Shown here: positions 51,490-63,541 of the stretch, in pieces
Position numbering within the stretch: the first letter of the stretch is position 1
How the letters are laid out: every line of letters starts with the position of its first letter
Assembly (NCBI GenBank): GCA_963575745.1
Contig: CAUYUJ010015848.1
Location: 1 to 64,000, forward strand
Reading direction: 5' to 3'
DNA from: Prorocentrum cordatum
Taxonomy: Eukaryota > Sar > Dinophyceae > Prorocentrales > Prorocentraceae
DNA length: 64,000 bases
Program-made: the position numbers and the translations under genes
The notes under the pieces: model-generated
What the model was told of the DNA's origin: nothing
What the model saw: the letters and a program-made list of their open reading frames with translations, nothing else
Database searches by the model: none

Positions 51490-52756
51490 TGCCGGTGTTT
51501 CTCGGGCAGCCCCCGTACTTGCTGTTTGCCACGCTGCTGCGTCGCCCGCCGCCGCCGCCGCGCGTAGTGGCGGGGAAGGAGAGGTCGCATCTTTTGGTCT
51601 CCGCAGCGGCGGCCACGAGTCCGACGACGCGCCGCGCGCCCGCGCCGCCGGCCCACCAAGAAAGGGCTAGCCCCCCCAGTCCTAGCAAGACGCGCGGGCA
51701 GCAGCTCCGCGCGCGCTGCCAGCAAGGGACGGAACAAGAGAAGACAGCAGAAGCAGCAGCGGGGTGCAGGAAGAGGAGACCTCCCCGTGCACGCCCAGCG
51801 TGGGCGGCAGGACTGCAGGATCGCGGGACAAGGGCGAGACGACACCTTGCAAGGGAAGGCGCGGCAACGGGACCAGGGGCACCGCACGACGCGGACCCCG
51901 AGCACGGCACGCCACGGCGGCACAACAACGACAGCACGGGCACAGCACCGGGCGGACCCACCACGACACGGCACAGCAGCGCAAGGCCACAACAGGCAGG
52001 CACGCGGGCACGCAACACCACAAGGAGGCAGGAGGAAGAGGAGGCAGGAAGCAACACGCGAAGGGAGACCGAAGACACAAGACAGGCAAGCCCACGTCAG
52101 TGACGCCACCACGTGGATGAAGCATTCACGGCCCTCTGTCGTATCGAACGATACTTCTTCGGAGAGAAAGAGCAAGAACGCAAGCGACGCCAACCGCACA
52201 GATGAACCATACCCCGGCCAGCTAGGTGTCAAAGGGCGAGGGGCCTGATAACATAGGACAAGACGCTAACAAAGTGCACCCTATCGTGCACCCTAGCCCG
52301 CACACCAAAAGACGACGACAGACAACGACCGACGAGGACGACGGAAACGAGGACGACGGCAGAACGGCGGCGACGACGGAACGCAAACCGACAAAAATGA
52401 AAGAGCTCGACGCCGTCAGGCAAAAAAAGGCGGCAGATAAGGGACGAGGCGGCAAGAAGAGGACACTCAGGACCACGAAGCGACAGCGAGGCTGGCAGAC
52501 GGACGCAACGCATGGGCACAGGGCAGGCACGAGAAGCCGCGAGCCGAAGGAGAAGCAGGACAGGCGGAGAAGGCAGGGGCAGCAACAAAAACCCAACACG
52601 CATTTTGCCAGCACGAGCGCACAGGTCCACGGTCGCCCTGCGCACTAGCCCGCCTGGGCGCAGGCCGCGACGGTGCCGACGCTCGCAAGGCACCTCCTTG
52701 CCCAAGCACCCGTTGGGCGCGTCACTAACGGCACCGCTCCGTAAACAAACCCGGTC
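51490..52756. other. Unassigned GC-rich sequence with CACGG/GACGG-rich stretch
   Basis: 51,840-52,560 has a loose ACGACGGCA/GGCACGG bias that opens frames on both strands, including a Cys/Leu/Arg-rich minus frame (51,207-52,232). I see no motif and treat these as compositional. Confidence 0.35.
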
Positions 52757-53420
52757 TTAAAGCTGCGCGGCGCCAGTCCTGACCAAGAGCACGGCCGCGG
52801 CAACAAAATGCAAATGCGCACGGCGCTTCTCCGGCGGGCGGCCTTGATGGGAGAGAAACTGAGAAGCCTGGGCAGGACAGGAGGGAGGAGGCAAGGGGAG
52901 GCGAGACCACAGGAAGGGCCTAAACTCAGCCGAGGCTGGGCAAGAAAATAAGGCATGCCACACATCTACGTCGAGAGCGCCACCAGCCTCTGCAGCCCAG
53001 CAGAGCGGGGCCCCCAGCACTGGAAGAGGCCAGCATCCAGACATCCGCGCCGCAGACCAGAGGCGGAATTGGAGCCAAGAGCCAGGGCCAAGTGCCATAT
53101 CTAAGAGCTTCAAGTGCGTCCCCGGCGGGACGGCCAACCACGCCGAAAATGGGAGACGAAAGACAGGCAGGGCAGTGGCAGCAGCCCGCTTGGACGAAAG
53201 AACATCCAGCTCCAGGAGAGCCGGGCGGACGACGTAAAACTTGCAGCTGCGGAGAAGCAGGCTGCGCGCTGCAGGCTCAGCGCGCGCCTTGGCGCAAGCC
53301 AGGGGCCCGGCGAACGGCCACTCGACCACGTCAGGAAGGTGAGGATCCAGGGAGCGCATCCACGCCCCAACAGCGTTCGCCCACGTGATGCTGCTTGCGC
53401 TCAAGGCCACCCTGGGCATA
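52757..53420 (-). pseudogene. Possible LINE-type C-terminal fragment
   Basis: The minus frame, upstream of which only a His/Thr microsatellite continues, reads WANAVGAWMRSLDPHLPDVV, LLLRSCKFYVVRPALLELDV, FSAWLAVPPGTHLKLLDMA, and near its end DVDVWHALFSCPASAEFR. The H-x-x-x-x-C-P...R pattern and its place near a C-terminus recall the Cys/His box at the end of many LINE pol proteins. The similarity is by eye and weak. A Leu/Ala-rich chance frame cannot be excluded. The real 5' boundary is not visible, because the frame runs into the GT tract at 53,431. Confidence 0.3.
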
Positions 53421-53430
53421 TTGGCACTTG

Positions 53431-53825
<395 letters not shown>

Positions 53826-53836
53826 AAGTCCGCTCA

Positions 53837-53871
53837 TTTTTTTTTTTTTTTTTTTTTTTTTTTTGGGGGGG
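53837..53871 (+). repeat. Poly(T) followed by G run
   Basis: Twenty-seven or so T followed by eight G just after the GT tract. On the minus strand this is a C8/A27 run. It could be a retroelement poly(A) tail on the minus strand, but nothing upstream on that strand confirms it. Confidence 0.8.
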
Positions 53872-54043
53872 GTAAATTCCGCTCACATCTTCATTATAAT
53901 ATCAAGGTGCAGGTTCCTGGGCAACGAGGCTGACAATGCACTTTTCTCTGCGTAGTACCCTGGGGAAGGAGTCCGACTCCGCACCTCCAGCTACGGACCC
54001 CGTATAAGAACGGCCCCTGGGCCGTCTCCCTAGACACAAGTTC

Positions 54044-55320
54044 TCAGCCTTTTCTTTCTGGCTTTTTGCAGTCGCCATTTGCGTCCTCGTGGGCTCCGCC
54101 GCTTGGCGCTGCAACCTTCGGATGCTGCGCCTGCAAGCGTGCGGTCTCCTTGACGGCGCGCGCGCGCGCGCTCGCGACGGCTTCCTGGAGAGGACAAGCG
54201 AATCCTTGATTTCCCCCCCCTTCTCTCCTGAGAAGGCCGTGCTGCTTTCCCAGCAGCTGCGCTCGGAGAATGTCTGCCGGATTCACCGATGCTGCCGCCG
54301 CGCGCGCGCGCACACTCCGAGACCCTCGCGACACGGGCTGGATTCGCCATTCGCCTCCCGCGGCGCTTGATGCATCCATGTCCTGCGCGTCGGTGGCCAC
54401 ACCCATAGTTGTCCAATCGGCCGTCGGCGCCGACGCTGGCTTCACTACGCCTGCCTGTTCTCTTTCTGCCCTGGCTGACACGAGAGGCGTCGGTGGCAAC
54501 ACCGCAGCGGCCATCGCACCGCGTACATGTCTCCTGACTTCGCTTTCGCGCGCGCCGCCACTGGGCTAAACCAATGTGTCCGTCTCTGAACAGGTGCGGG
54601 TCGTAGAAAACCGTACTGGGCGGACGTCGCAGCGTCAGGTTTTTGATCGGTCTCACATTCGCTCTCCTACTCGGGAGGCCCGCGGCAACCCCTCTCGACG
54701 ATGCTCACGGCACTGCGCACAGCAGCGAAATATTGTAGCGCATCCCTCGCCCACTGCCAGGGACCTGGCAGAGCTTCGAGACCAGGTTGAAACTCACACG
54801 GCCCAACAGCTGTCGGGTGTGGCCGCACAGACGGCCACCATCAGACAAGAGCTGCCGCATGCTCTTGCCTTGGTTGGCGCTAGAACCGCTGAGTTTCGGT
54901 CAAATAGGTTTCCGGTTTGACTCCGAGTCAACCAGATGGAGTCGCATCGAGGTCCCGACCCCGGACGGATCCAGACGCTTCGACTATCTTTCTCAGAGGG
55001 AGGCCCAACTCGTGACCATCAGGGACACAGGGAGTGCTGTCGTCCAGATCTGACACGATGAGCGTCTGACAGGCCCCACCTGTGTAGGTGCGTGGGGCCA
55101 TAGATTTCCAGCTACGTGAGGACATCCACGCCCTTCGTACCCAGGTCGAGCGTAATGCTGCCACAAGACACCCCGCCCAAGTCGCAGCTACGTCAAGACA
55201 AGCTGCGTGGTGCCGAGACGGCCCGCAATCAACGTCTTGGACGCTTTCGAAGGACGTGCGCCCGCGCTCGAGCCCGTAGCCTTTCAGGGCGAGAAGCAGT
55301 TTCTTGAATGATAGACCGCG
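54044..55320. other. Broken open frames with helical segments, unknown
   Basis: Plus frames 54,270-54,569, 54,576-54,920 and 55,088-55,279 include LAELRDQVETHTAQQLSGVA and QLREDIHALRTQVERNAATR, both predicted by eye to be amphipathic helices like those of LINE ORF1 proteins. A minus frame (54,044-54,514) looks equally good (LLGKQHGLLRREGG). AG/GTGCG sequences near 54,583 and 55,080 could be splice sites or chance. I cannot choose a strand or family. Confidence 0.25.
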
Positions 55321-55699
55321 CTGCCTGAATGGCGTGCTGTACGGGCTAAGACCGATCAGCTGGACACCCCGACTTCGGTTTACGATTTCGCCTCCCTCGA
55401 AATTACCTTCTCGCCGCCGCCCGACCGGCGCCCTAGGTTTTGGGCCCCCGCGCTCGCGCCAGAGATTGGCTGACTCCGGAGTCCGAGGCGCCCGCCTCCC
55501 CCGCCGATTGGCGCGCCTCAGTGCAGCGATGCTGTGGCGGCCCCGCAGGGATGAGGCCCGCGCCGCGGGCGCCCCGAAGGCCCCAGCGGCCGCTATGCAG
55601 GCCATCCCTGACGGCTCTCTCGATTGGCGCGCGCGCCTGCAGCGAGGGCGTTGCGCCGCCGTTGGGCGGAGCTCGCGCCGTCGAGGGGCATCGTCGCGG

Positions 55700-55979
55700 G
55701 GCTGCTGCTGCGAGTCTCAACTGTTGCACCGTGTTCGTCGACACCTGCTCCCACCGATCCGCTCGCCCCTATTGGGTCTGGTGGGCCCCGTGCTCGGTGA
55801 AGCCACTTGCTTTCGGGGTTGGCGTCCCGTTCGGCAGAGCAGCCGCTGGATTGAACTTGACTCCTGGTCGTCTTCGAGGGCCCGGCGCTCCTGACTTTCA
55901 CTTCGCTACAGAAGACGCTCCTTGCGTTCGCTGGCGAGGTAGGTGGCGCCAGGCGTCGTATGCTGACTGCTACCTTCAA

Positions 55980-56061
<82 letters not shown>

Positions 56062-56062
56062 C
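55700..56062 (+). pseudogene. Tyrosine recombinase C-terminal fragment with poly-Ala
   Basis: Within a plus frame open from 55,440 to 56,261 the reading LNLTPGRLRGPGAPDFHFA is followed by EDAPCVRWRGRWRQASYADCYLQAA. I associate the pattern L-T-P-x-x-L-R-x-G-x-A, about 15 residues, R-W-R-G-R-W, about 8 residues, Y-(L/I)-Q with the catalytic end of phage-integrase-like tyrosine recombinases encoded by mobile elements in dinoflagellates. The Arg and the Tyr would be catalytic. Upstream catalytic residues are not recognised, and the (CTG)26 run begins six codons after the Tyr, giving about 27 Ala. The fragment is therefore a remnant. Memory of the motif, not a search, supports this call. Confidence 0.45.
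55981..56060 (+). repeat. (CTG)26 run
   Basis: Eighty uninterrupted bases of CTG repeats, reading as poly-Ala in the recombinase-like frame, poly-Leu or poly-Cys in the others, and poly-Ser/Gln/Ala on the minus strand. Confidence 0.95.
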
Positions 56063-56369
56063 GACAGTCCGAGGCCGCCATGGCTCAGGTGCTGTTCGTC
56101 GCCTCTGGCAGCAGTCGCTTGCTTGCCTCCTTTCTGCTTGCCGGGTCGTCAGCCTGCTCAGTCCAACTTGCGGCCGCTCGCCAAGACCTTGTCACTTCGC
56201 AAGGGCTTCGAGCATGGGTACGGCTGCACCGGCTTTCGGCGGGCAGGAGTTTTCCTCCTGAGCGCGGCGCGTCGGCCCCCTCACGCTCGGCGGCAGGTCT
56301 GCCCCGCCGCCGCGCGCAGCGGCGCCGGCGCGCGCGCGCGGAGACCGCTCGCCAGGGTGGGGCGAGAGA
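56063..56369. other. GC-rich unassigned sequence
   Basis: Short overlapping frames only, with a GCGCGCGC-rich end (56,310-56,345). Nothing is recognised. Confidence 0.35.
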
Positions 56370-56618
56370 ATGATTATGATGATGCTGATGATGATGATGA
56401 TGATGATGATGATGCTGATGCTGATGCTGATGCTGATGCTGATGCTGATGCTGATGCTGATGCTGATGCTGATGCTGATGCTGAGGATGATGAGGATGAT
56501 GAGGATGATGATGATGATNNNNNNNNNNNNNNNNNNNNNNNNNNNNNNNNNNNNNNNNNNNNNNNNNNNNNNNNNNNNNNNNNNNNNNNNNNNNNNNNNN
56601 NNNNNNNNNNNNNNNNNN

Positions 56619-56654
<36 letters not shown>

Positions 56655-56826
56655 GGTTGATGCTGATGCTGATGCTGCTGCTGATGCTGCTGATGATGAT
56701 GGTGATGCTGAAGCTGATGCTGATGATGTTGATGTTGCTGTTGTTGTTGATGATGATGATGATAATGCTGATGATGATGATGATGATGAAGATGCTGATT
56801 ATGATTATGATGATGATGATGATGAC

Positions 56827-56857
<31 letters not shown>

Positions 56858-57015
56858 GTGGTGGTAATGGTGGTGGTGATGATGATGATGATGATGATGA
56901 TGGTGAGGACGATGAGGAGGATGAAGGTGATGATGATAATGATGATGATGCTGATGCTGATGCTGATGTTGATGCTGGTGCTGCTGATTCACGGTGATGA
57001 TGACGATGCTGATGA

Positions 57016-57079
<64 letters not shown>

Positions 57080-57332
57080 AATGGTGATGGTGATGATGAA
57101 GCTGAGGCTTTTGATGATGATGCTCTTGCTGATGCTGCTGCTGAAGATGATGATGCTGACGATGATGATGGTTGTGATGATGACAATGGTGCTGCTGGTG
57201 ATGGTGGTGGTGGTGCTGATCATGATGATGATGATGCTGATGGTGATGCTGATGATGATGATGATGATGCTGATGCTGATGATGATGATGATGATGATGA
57301 TGAGAATGGTGAAGATGATGCGGGTGTTGCGA

Positions 57333-57377
<45 letters not shown>

Positions 57378-57414
57378 CTGATGATGATGATGATGGTGGT
57401 GATGATGATGATGC

Positions 57415-57488
<74 letters not shown>

Positions 57489-57520
57489 GTGGTGGTAGGA
57501 TGATAATGACGATGATGCTG
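56370..57520. repeat. GAT/GCT trinucleotide array with assembly gap
   Basis: Imperfect GATGATGCTGATGAT array. Exactly 100 N at 56,519-56,618 mark a scaffold gap of unstated length, so the true array may be much longer. It includes a (GCTGAT)n sub-array at 56,410-56,480. All long frames here are artefacts. Confidence 0.95.
56519..56618. other. Assembly gap of 100 N
   Basis: A run of exactly 100 N inside a GAT array. The round number suggests a placeholder, not a measured length. Confidence 0.98.
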
Positions 57521-57960
57521 CTGATGAGGATGATGATGGCGATTCTGATGATGAGGGTGACGGACATGATGAGGATCAGGAGGGGGAGGAGGAGGACGAG
57601 GAGGAGGACGAGGAGGAGGACGAGGATGAGGATAAGGATGAGGGGGATGAGGAGGAAGAGGACGAGGAGGAGAAGGAGAGGTGGAGGCGGAGGGCAAACA
57701 GAAAAGGCGAGAGGCCTTTTGGGATGTCTTTCGGAGACTTTTCGGATGCCTCTTGACATGTTCTTGGGGTGCCATCAGGGCGTCTTGGGGGCCTCCTGGC
57801 GGTCCCACGGGCCTCGTTGACCGTCTTGGGTGCATCGGGGACGCCTCTCCGGGCCTCTTTGAAGCCTTCGGTCGACTCTTCGGGTTTTTTTCAGGCCGTC
57901 TTGGGGCACCCTTGGGAGCCTTCGGGGCCATCTTGGGGCCATCTTAAAGGGGGTCGGCAA
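57521..57960. repeat. GAGGAC-rich tail and GGCC(A/G)TCTTGGGG repeat
   Basis: 57,560-57,680 is a GAGGAGGACGAG tract. 57,720-57,950 repeats a loose unit of about 30 bp around GGCCNTCTTGGGGNCCTC, the reverse complement of the repeat at 44.06-44.46 kb, with a short trace at 46.62-46.68 kb. GAT array followed by this repeat occurs twice in the same orientation. Confidence 0.65.
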
Positions 57961-58860
57961 CTAGAGCCCCCCCCCGGGAGGCCAACATGTGCCCAACATT
58001 TGCGTAAAATCAATGATGTGCGCCTTCTCGTCGAGGCTTTCTTGGAGGCCCCAATCGGTCGCGACACCCCTTGTCCAGGATCCATGGGGGTGTAGAAGGA
58101 GAGGTAAACCTGTCCCCGAAGGGGAAGAACAGGGGTTGGAAGAGGAACTGCTCCAAACCACTCACGCCCTAAAGGGCTGATGGGATTCACGGCGCTCAGG
58201 GGCAGCTGAGGATGTGAGGACAGCCAAAGTAGCACTCGGTGAACAAGAGTTGGAGCACCCAGGGACAGCGGGCGATGCGGGGACATCTCTGGAGAGCATC
58301 GGGCGAACGCAGTCTGCGACATCCAGGGGTTGCGGAAAATGAGGGGGCAGCTGGTGACAACAGTTGGGGAAGAAGATTTGAGGCACCCATGGTCCACGGG
58401 CGATGCCACAGACCACAGTGAGGGAGTTGATGTCTGCGGCGCTCGGCGCTTGACGAAACAAAGAAGGTTAGAAGGTCGGGCGAGGCGCGGGCACCCAGAC
58501 AGAGCAAGCCAAATAGAGCATCGGCGCCACGGCAACCTTGGCAAAGGGAGGGTGGTTGCTGGGGGCAACAGTCGGCGAAGAGACGTGGTGGCATCCACAG
58601 CGGCAGATGCGAGCCCGTTGGGGACAACACTCGGCGAATCAGATTCGGGGAACCGAGGGACAACGGGCGGCTCAGGACAGCAAGGGACATCAGCCGGCGG
58701 AGAATATCCGTTGCACCCAGGGTCAGCGGCAGACCAGCGGAGGACATCACGCTGCCTGCGAGCAATCTGCGGCAACAACTGGCAACTTCCAGAGGTCCTA
58801 AACATTTCCAATGCGAGCGTAGCTCATATTATGCGAGACATCGATCGTATGCTTTAGTTT
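57961..58860. repeat. Degenerate repeat of about 60 bp
   Basis: From about 58,200 to 58,790 a loose unit built on CACCCAGGGACAGCGGGCGA and GGCAGCTGNNGACAACANTNGG recurs about ten times. On the minus strand two frames read a 20-21 residue repeat (PLSLGSPNLIRRVLSPTGSH). No start, stop or composition argues for a real protein. 57,961-58,190 is unassigned. Confidence 0.55.
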
Positions 58861-59755
58861 TCGGCCAGCTCGATCTTCTCATCATGTGTGTTCTTGTGAG
58901 GGCCGTACCCGGCACTTCTGTTTCCTGCCTTTGCTCTTTTGTGTGCGCGGCTTTTCGAGTGCGTCATCTCGCCCGCATCTGTTTTGGGGTGTGTGGCGGT
59001 GGTGAGGGCAGCATTCTTCTGGCATTTGTTTGGACTTGCGCAGCAGACGCTATCGTCGAGGCAGCAGGGCAGCATGGACACGGCAAAGGATAGTGGTATG
59101 CTGTGGTTGATGCGCAGTGTGTAGAGGCGTGCCTGGGCAATTTGCTGCGCGCACAGACGCGTTCTTGCAGTAGTCAGCGGAAGCGTCACTGCGCACGAAG
59201 AGCTTGGTCGAGTGGTCACAGGGCTGCAGGCTGGCAGCGTGGGGAATGCTGCTTGGAGGTGCGGAAAGGGAGGCCCTCTTTCCCCTGGCATCCTGGACAC
59301 ATCGTGCCGGCAGCCGAGCAGCGCAGGCAAGCCAAGCGGGGCGGACTCCTCTCCTCCACGTCCTGTGCACGCAGGGGCTCAGTATGGTTTGCCATCTCTT
59401 CTTCTGGCTCGCCACGTGTCGCTGCCCTGTGTTTGCAGGTGTCGTTTGCCAGACGCGCGCCGCACTACGAGCCATGGTCTGCATGGTACCAACATCGAAG
59501 CTGCATGTTTCAGTGACGTCTGGTGTGCCCGTGGATCGTTACTGTTTATTCGTTTGTTTGTTTGTTTGTGTGTGTGTGTGCCTTCATACAGGCACGCCGA
59601 CGACCACTGCCAGTGCACTTGAGGTACCAGTTGCTGAAGTTCTTGGCCAGGTGCTCTCTGGATTGGGTGTAAGCGTCCGCAGAAGGAGGGCCCTCGGACA
59701 GTGTTGGGATAAAGGCGTGTGACTACGGTGGGAGGAGGGTGGGCAGTGGCATCAG
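58861..59755. other. Unassigned sequence
   Basis: Frames are open on both strands for up to 170 codons, without motifs. A short GTTT/GT run lies at 59,550-59,580. I see no gene. Confidence 0.35.
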
Positions 59756-60076
59756 GCCGCGCCGCTTCTGTGGACCCTCCCCTTCCTCTTCCCCCCTCCC
59801 CCTTCCCCTTTGCCTTCCCTGTCCCCCTCTCCCTCTTCCCCTGTTTCCCTTTTCTTCCCTTCCCTCCCCCTCTCGTCCTCGCTCCTCCTTTTCCCTTGCG
59901 CCCTGCGTCCTTCCTGCGTCTTCTTCTTCCTCCTCTTTTTCTTCGTCTTCGTCTTCTGCTTCTTATTATTCGTCCTCTTATCCATCTTCTTCTTCTTCTT
60001 CTTATCCTCCTATTGCTTCTCTTCTTGCTCCTCATACTTTTTGTCGCTGGGGGAACTTTGAGCGAAGCTCGTAGCG

Positions 60077-60135
<59 letters not shown>

Positions 60136-60250
60136 CTCGTCGTCCTCCTCGTCCTCGTCGTCCTCGTCGTCCTCGTCGTCCTCGTCCTCCGTCGCCGCCG
60201 CCGCCGCCGCCGCCTCCTCCTCCTTTTCCTCCTCCTCCTGCCCCTCCTTT
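59756..60250. repeat. Polypyrimidine tract with (CGT)n
   Basis: 59,765-60,050 is almost only C and T on the plus strand (CCCTTCCTCTTCCCC, TTCTTCTTCTTCTTCTT). 60,072-60,195 is (CGT)n passing into CGTCCTCGTCC. The minus strand reads as acidic or Arg-rich frames that are repeat products. Confidence 0.85.
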
Positions 60251-60600
60251 TGCCTCTCCTCGGTACATCCTTGCTGCGTCATCGCTGCGACGGGGGGGGG
60301 GTTCGGGCTGGGTGGGCAGGTCGGGGCTTGCTCTGGACCGCTTTGGGTCTGCTCGTCGGCCTCGGGGCGTCGACAGGTTCTGCCGGGCTCCCTCAAGGCT
60401 CGCCTGGGGCCGCTTGGGGCCTGCTGGAGCGCTCCCGGTGCCCCCTCCAGGCGCTCCCAGTGCGGGCGTTGCCCGCTTTGGGTGCCGAGGGCGTGCGAGG
60501 CTCTCCAGGAGTAGGTCTGCGGCAGAGAAGAGCGGATGGCGAAGAGTGTAGCTGGAGCCAACATGCTTTCGAGAACGCCTGCGGCCAGGAAGTCCGAGTT
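60251..60600. other. GC-rich unassigned sequence
   Basis: Contains a G9 run near 60,292. It has short frames only and no recognised protein. Confidence 0.35.
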
Positions 60601-61370
60601 CGGGCTGGATGTCTTTACTCGGGTGATCTGGGAATTCGTCTGGGCTGGAGCACTGGTCCGGAGATCTGGGAATCGGGTGATCCATTGGGGTTAAATCATT
60701 GATCCAGTGCTTCAGTGATCTGGTGATCTGGCCAGGCTGGATCATTGATCTGGTGTTTCGGTGATCGGGCAATCCGGCTTAATTCGGTGATCTGGCCAGG
60801 TTGGACGTCTTTTACATGGTTGGATCACTGATCCGGACAGCCAGTGATCCAGTAATCCGTCTTTGTTTGACCCTGGATCCAGTAATTTGGTGGTTGGGTG
60901 ATCTGGCCAGGCTGGAACTATTGATTTTGTGATTTGGGGAGGGGCCCGGCTGAAAGTTACTATTTAGGAAATATGGACGGGCTGGTTCGGATCACTGAGG
61001 CGAGGTTCCAGTGATCTGGTGATCCAGCTGGGCTGGATCACTGGTCCAGGGATCTGGTGATCCGCTGATTTTGGCTGGTCTGAATCACTGATGGGGTGTG
61101 TCGGTGATCGGGTAAGCCCGCTGGGCTGGACCACCAGTCCGTTGTTTCAGTGATGCGGTGATCTGGGTGGGCTGATTCATTGATTCGGTTAGTCGGTGTT
61201 CCGGTTATCCGTCCAGGCTGTATCACTGCTTCTGTGGTCCAATTATCCTGTGCTCTGGCCGGCTGTGTTCCTGGATCTGTTTCCGTCATCCCGATCACTG
61301 GTCCAGTGAGCTGGTGATCTGGTGATTTGGTGATCCGGCCCGGGTGGATCACTGATCCGGCGGTGCCAGT
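60601..61370. repeat. Field of GGATCACTGATCCGGT repeats
   Basis: About fifteen degenerate units of 45-60 bp are built on GGCTGGATCACTGATCCGGT and TCAGTGATCTGGTGATCTGG. Each unit contains the palindrome GGATCA(C)TGATCC. The minus strand reads a PGRITRSPDH-like repeat. There is no gene. Confidence 0.8.
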
Positions 61371-61713
61371 TCTCGACGCCTCGGACTTCCGTGAGGAGGT
61401 CTGCGTCCTGCTGCCACTTCTGGTGGTCGCTGCCGCTGGTACTTCAGAGCAGTCGCTGACTTCGCCTTTTTTTTGGTCAGGGGCCGAGAGTGTGCATTAC
61501 ATTTTTATTCTGCGGGTCGAGAGCGGGCCTCTTCCGGTTAAGAGCTAGGCGGGGCGCGCAAAGCACTAATTGGGGAGACAGGGCGCGGGCGGGCGGGGCC
61601 TCAGGCGGCCGGAGGGCGCGGGGTGCAGGCGGTGCCGAAGAGCTTGCACAGGAAAATGTACGCCTTGGACAGGAGCCGGAGGCGAAGTCCCGGAGGGAGG
61701 AGAGTGGGAATTA
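61371..61713. other. Unassigned sequence
   Basis: Short frames without motifs. GC-rich from 61,550. Confidence 0.3.
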
Positions 61714-61886
61714 CAGTCAACCCGCATAGCAAGGACGGGCAACCTTCCCAAGGGTACCCTTGCATCCTTGCCTCCTCGGTCACTCCTTGGACACTTTCGG
61801 TGGCCGCGCCCCGCTCGGAAAACTTCGAGATGGGCTCCCGAGGCCCTTGCATCCTCGTCGCGCATCCTTGCTATGCTGGTTGACTG
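61714..61886. mobile_element. 173-bp inverted-repeat element (MITE-like)
   Basis: The left arm CAGTCAACCCGCATAGCAAG (61,714 onward, 24 bp) and the right arm CTTGCTATGCTGGTTGACTG (to 61,886) are reverse complements at 22 of 24 positions. Inside, GGGTACCCTTGCATCCTTGC and CCCGAGGCCCTTGCATCC are partly repeated. No clear target duplication is seen at the edges. The size and long terminal arms suggest a miniature DNA transposon unrelated to the A and B families. Confidence 0.6.
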
Positions 61887-63541
61887 CAGGACCACGTCGG
61901 GCTCGGGAGGGGGGGGCGCGCTGGGGCGTGCGTGCGCTCCGGCGACCCCGCGCTGCAGCTGCTTGCCCACCGGAGCTGCAGCCGCTGTCTGTCCCCGAGA
62001 TGGCGGGGGAGTCCCAGACCCCCGTGGTGAAATCACGACGTTTTTATATTATTTGTTGTTTTTTCTTTTGTTTCTTTTTTGTTTGTTTGTTTCTTCTTTT
62101 TGTAATTTCCGGCGTCCCGCGGCCCTCACCGGGCCTCGGGGCCGTCGAAAAGAAACATCTCAGGATGAACCTTTTATCCCAGGGAAGGGGTTCGGATTCC
62201 TCTTGGGGTTCGAAGTCACGGGACAATCGTGGCGTCGGGCGTCCGGGGTGGTCGCAGCTCCATGCTTTCACGTGGCGTGTGGGAAGGATGGTCATCGTCG
62301 CCCAGGTTGACGGGGCAGGGAGAAAGCCTGGCCAGCCTAGCGTGTCAGTCCGTTAGTGACCCGGACGGTGCTTATCAATCCCTGTAGTTGGTGATTTTTT
62401 TGACGGAGCCTGGGATGCGCGAGAGGTCCGCAGCTAGGAAAAGCGTGATCGCGTGCGTGTGCGTGTGTTCTTGGCTATCCCCGTGCTCTCCCTTTCGCGC
62501 CTGTGCTCGCTGTCTGTTGCCGAGCACATGCCGCGTGTAGTTGCTCCTCTGCTGTCTTTTCTTAGTTTGACTTCGCGTTACGTGGGGGGATGAGAAAAAT
62601 CAGTGGGGCGCTGGCTGGAAGGCTGGTTTCTTCTTTGAGGCGCGCCTTCTGGACAAGTGTTCGTTGTTCACTCGACTCCGTCCTGGAGCAGCTTTCTTCT
62701 TGTCAGGTCTTGCGGCCTACGGTGGGCTTCTTTAGTCTTGCGTTGACCAGTGTGCTTGTCGGCGCTTGCGGTGGCCTCGTCGCTAGTTCGAGGTGCGCGC
62801 GTGTGCGCGGCAAGCGTGCGGTGGTGGAGACGGCGCAGGAAGGAGGAGGGCCAGGCATGCTCGTGGATAAAGGGCCGCCCGTCCTGAACAGTCTGACGCT
62901 CGCGGATCTGGTCCATCGGGCGAGCTGTCGAATGCACCCATGGGGCCCATGCCCCCCACAAGGCCGCTCAGAGTTGGGACGCGCTGCTCCCGGGTATAGG
63001 CTTTTTCCCTGCCCAGCGGAGGGGGGGGGGGCGGGGTGGAGAGGGGAAGCAGGTAGACGACAGACGCGCAGGCGGGAGGCCCTGTCCGATGGGGCCGTCG
63101 GGCAGGTGGAAGGAGAGCTTGGTGGAGACAGCAGGCCGGGAGCGGGAGGAACGGGAGGGAGGCGAGGACGAGGAGAAGGGGGGAAGCAGCCGCAAGCAGA
63201 CAAGGCAGGGACCAGACGGAGGGAGGAGAGAGGGGAGGAAGACGAGGCGGCGGGGAGGGGAAGTAACTGCAAGCGGACAGGCCGGGCCAGTGTCCTTCCT
63301 TCTCGGTCTTCCTCCTTCCCTCCCCGCCTCCTTCCCTCCGCTCCGGTTTCTCATCCCTCCCCTCCTCCCGCCCTCTTCCCGCCCGCCCTCGTCCGTCCTC
63401 CCTCTTCCCTCCTCTTCGCGCTGGTGTCGAGCTGTGGAGGTCTACGGGGGGCAAGCAAGGTCCTGCCTGGTTGTGGGCTCCTCGGCGCAAGTCTGGCGCC
63501 GCAGGCGGGCGAGCCTGAGCTCGAGGATGTTCCTCCTGTAG
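61887..63541. other. Unassigned sequence with T-rich and GGA-rich tracts
   Basis: T/TTTG-rich at 62,038-62,110 and GGGAGGAACGG-type purine-rich at 63,010-63,260, then pyrimidine-rich to 63,420. Overlapping frames of 290-357 codons on opposite strands over 62,590-63,667 reflect this composition. If the exon at 63,542 is real, this may be intronic. Confidence 0.35.

Noticed and set aside
51207-52232. Minus-strand frame of 341 codons rich in Cys, Leu and Arg
   Set aside because: Plus-strand frames overlap it throughout and composition explains the openness. No signal peptide or motif pattern is seen.
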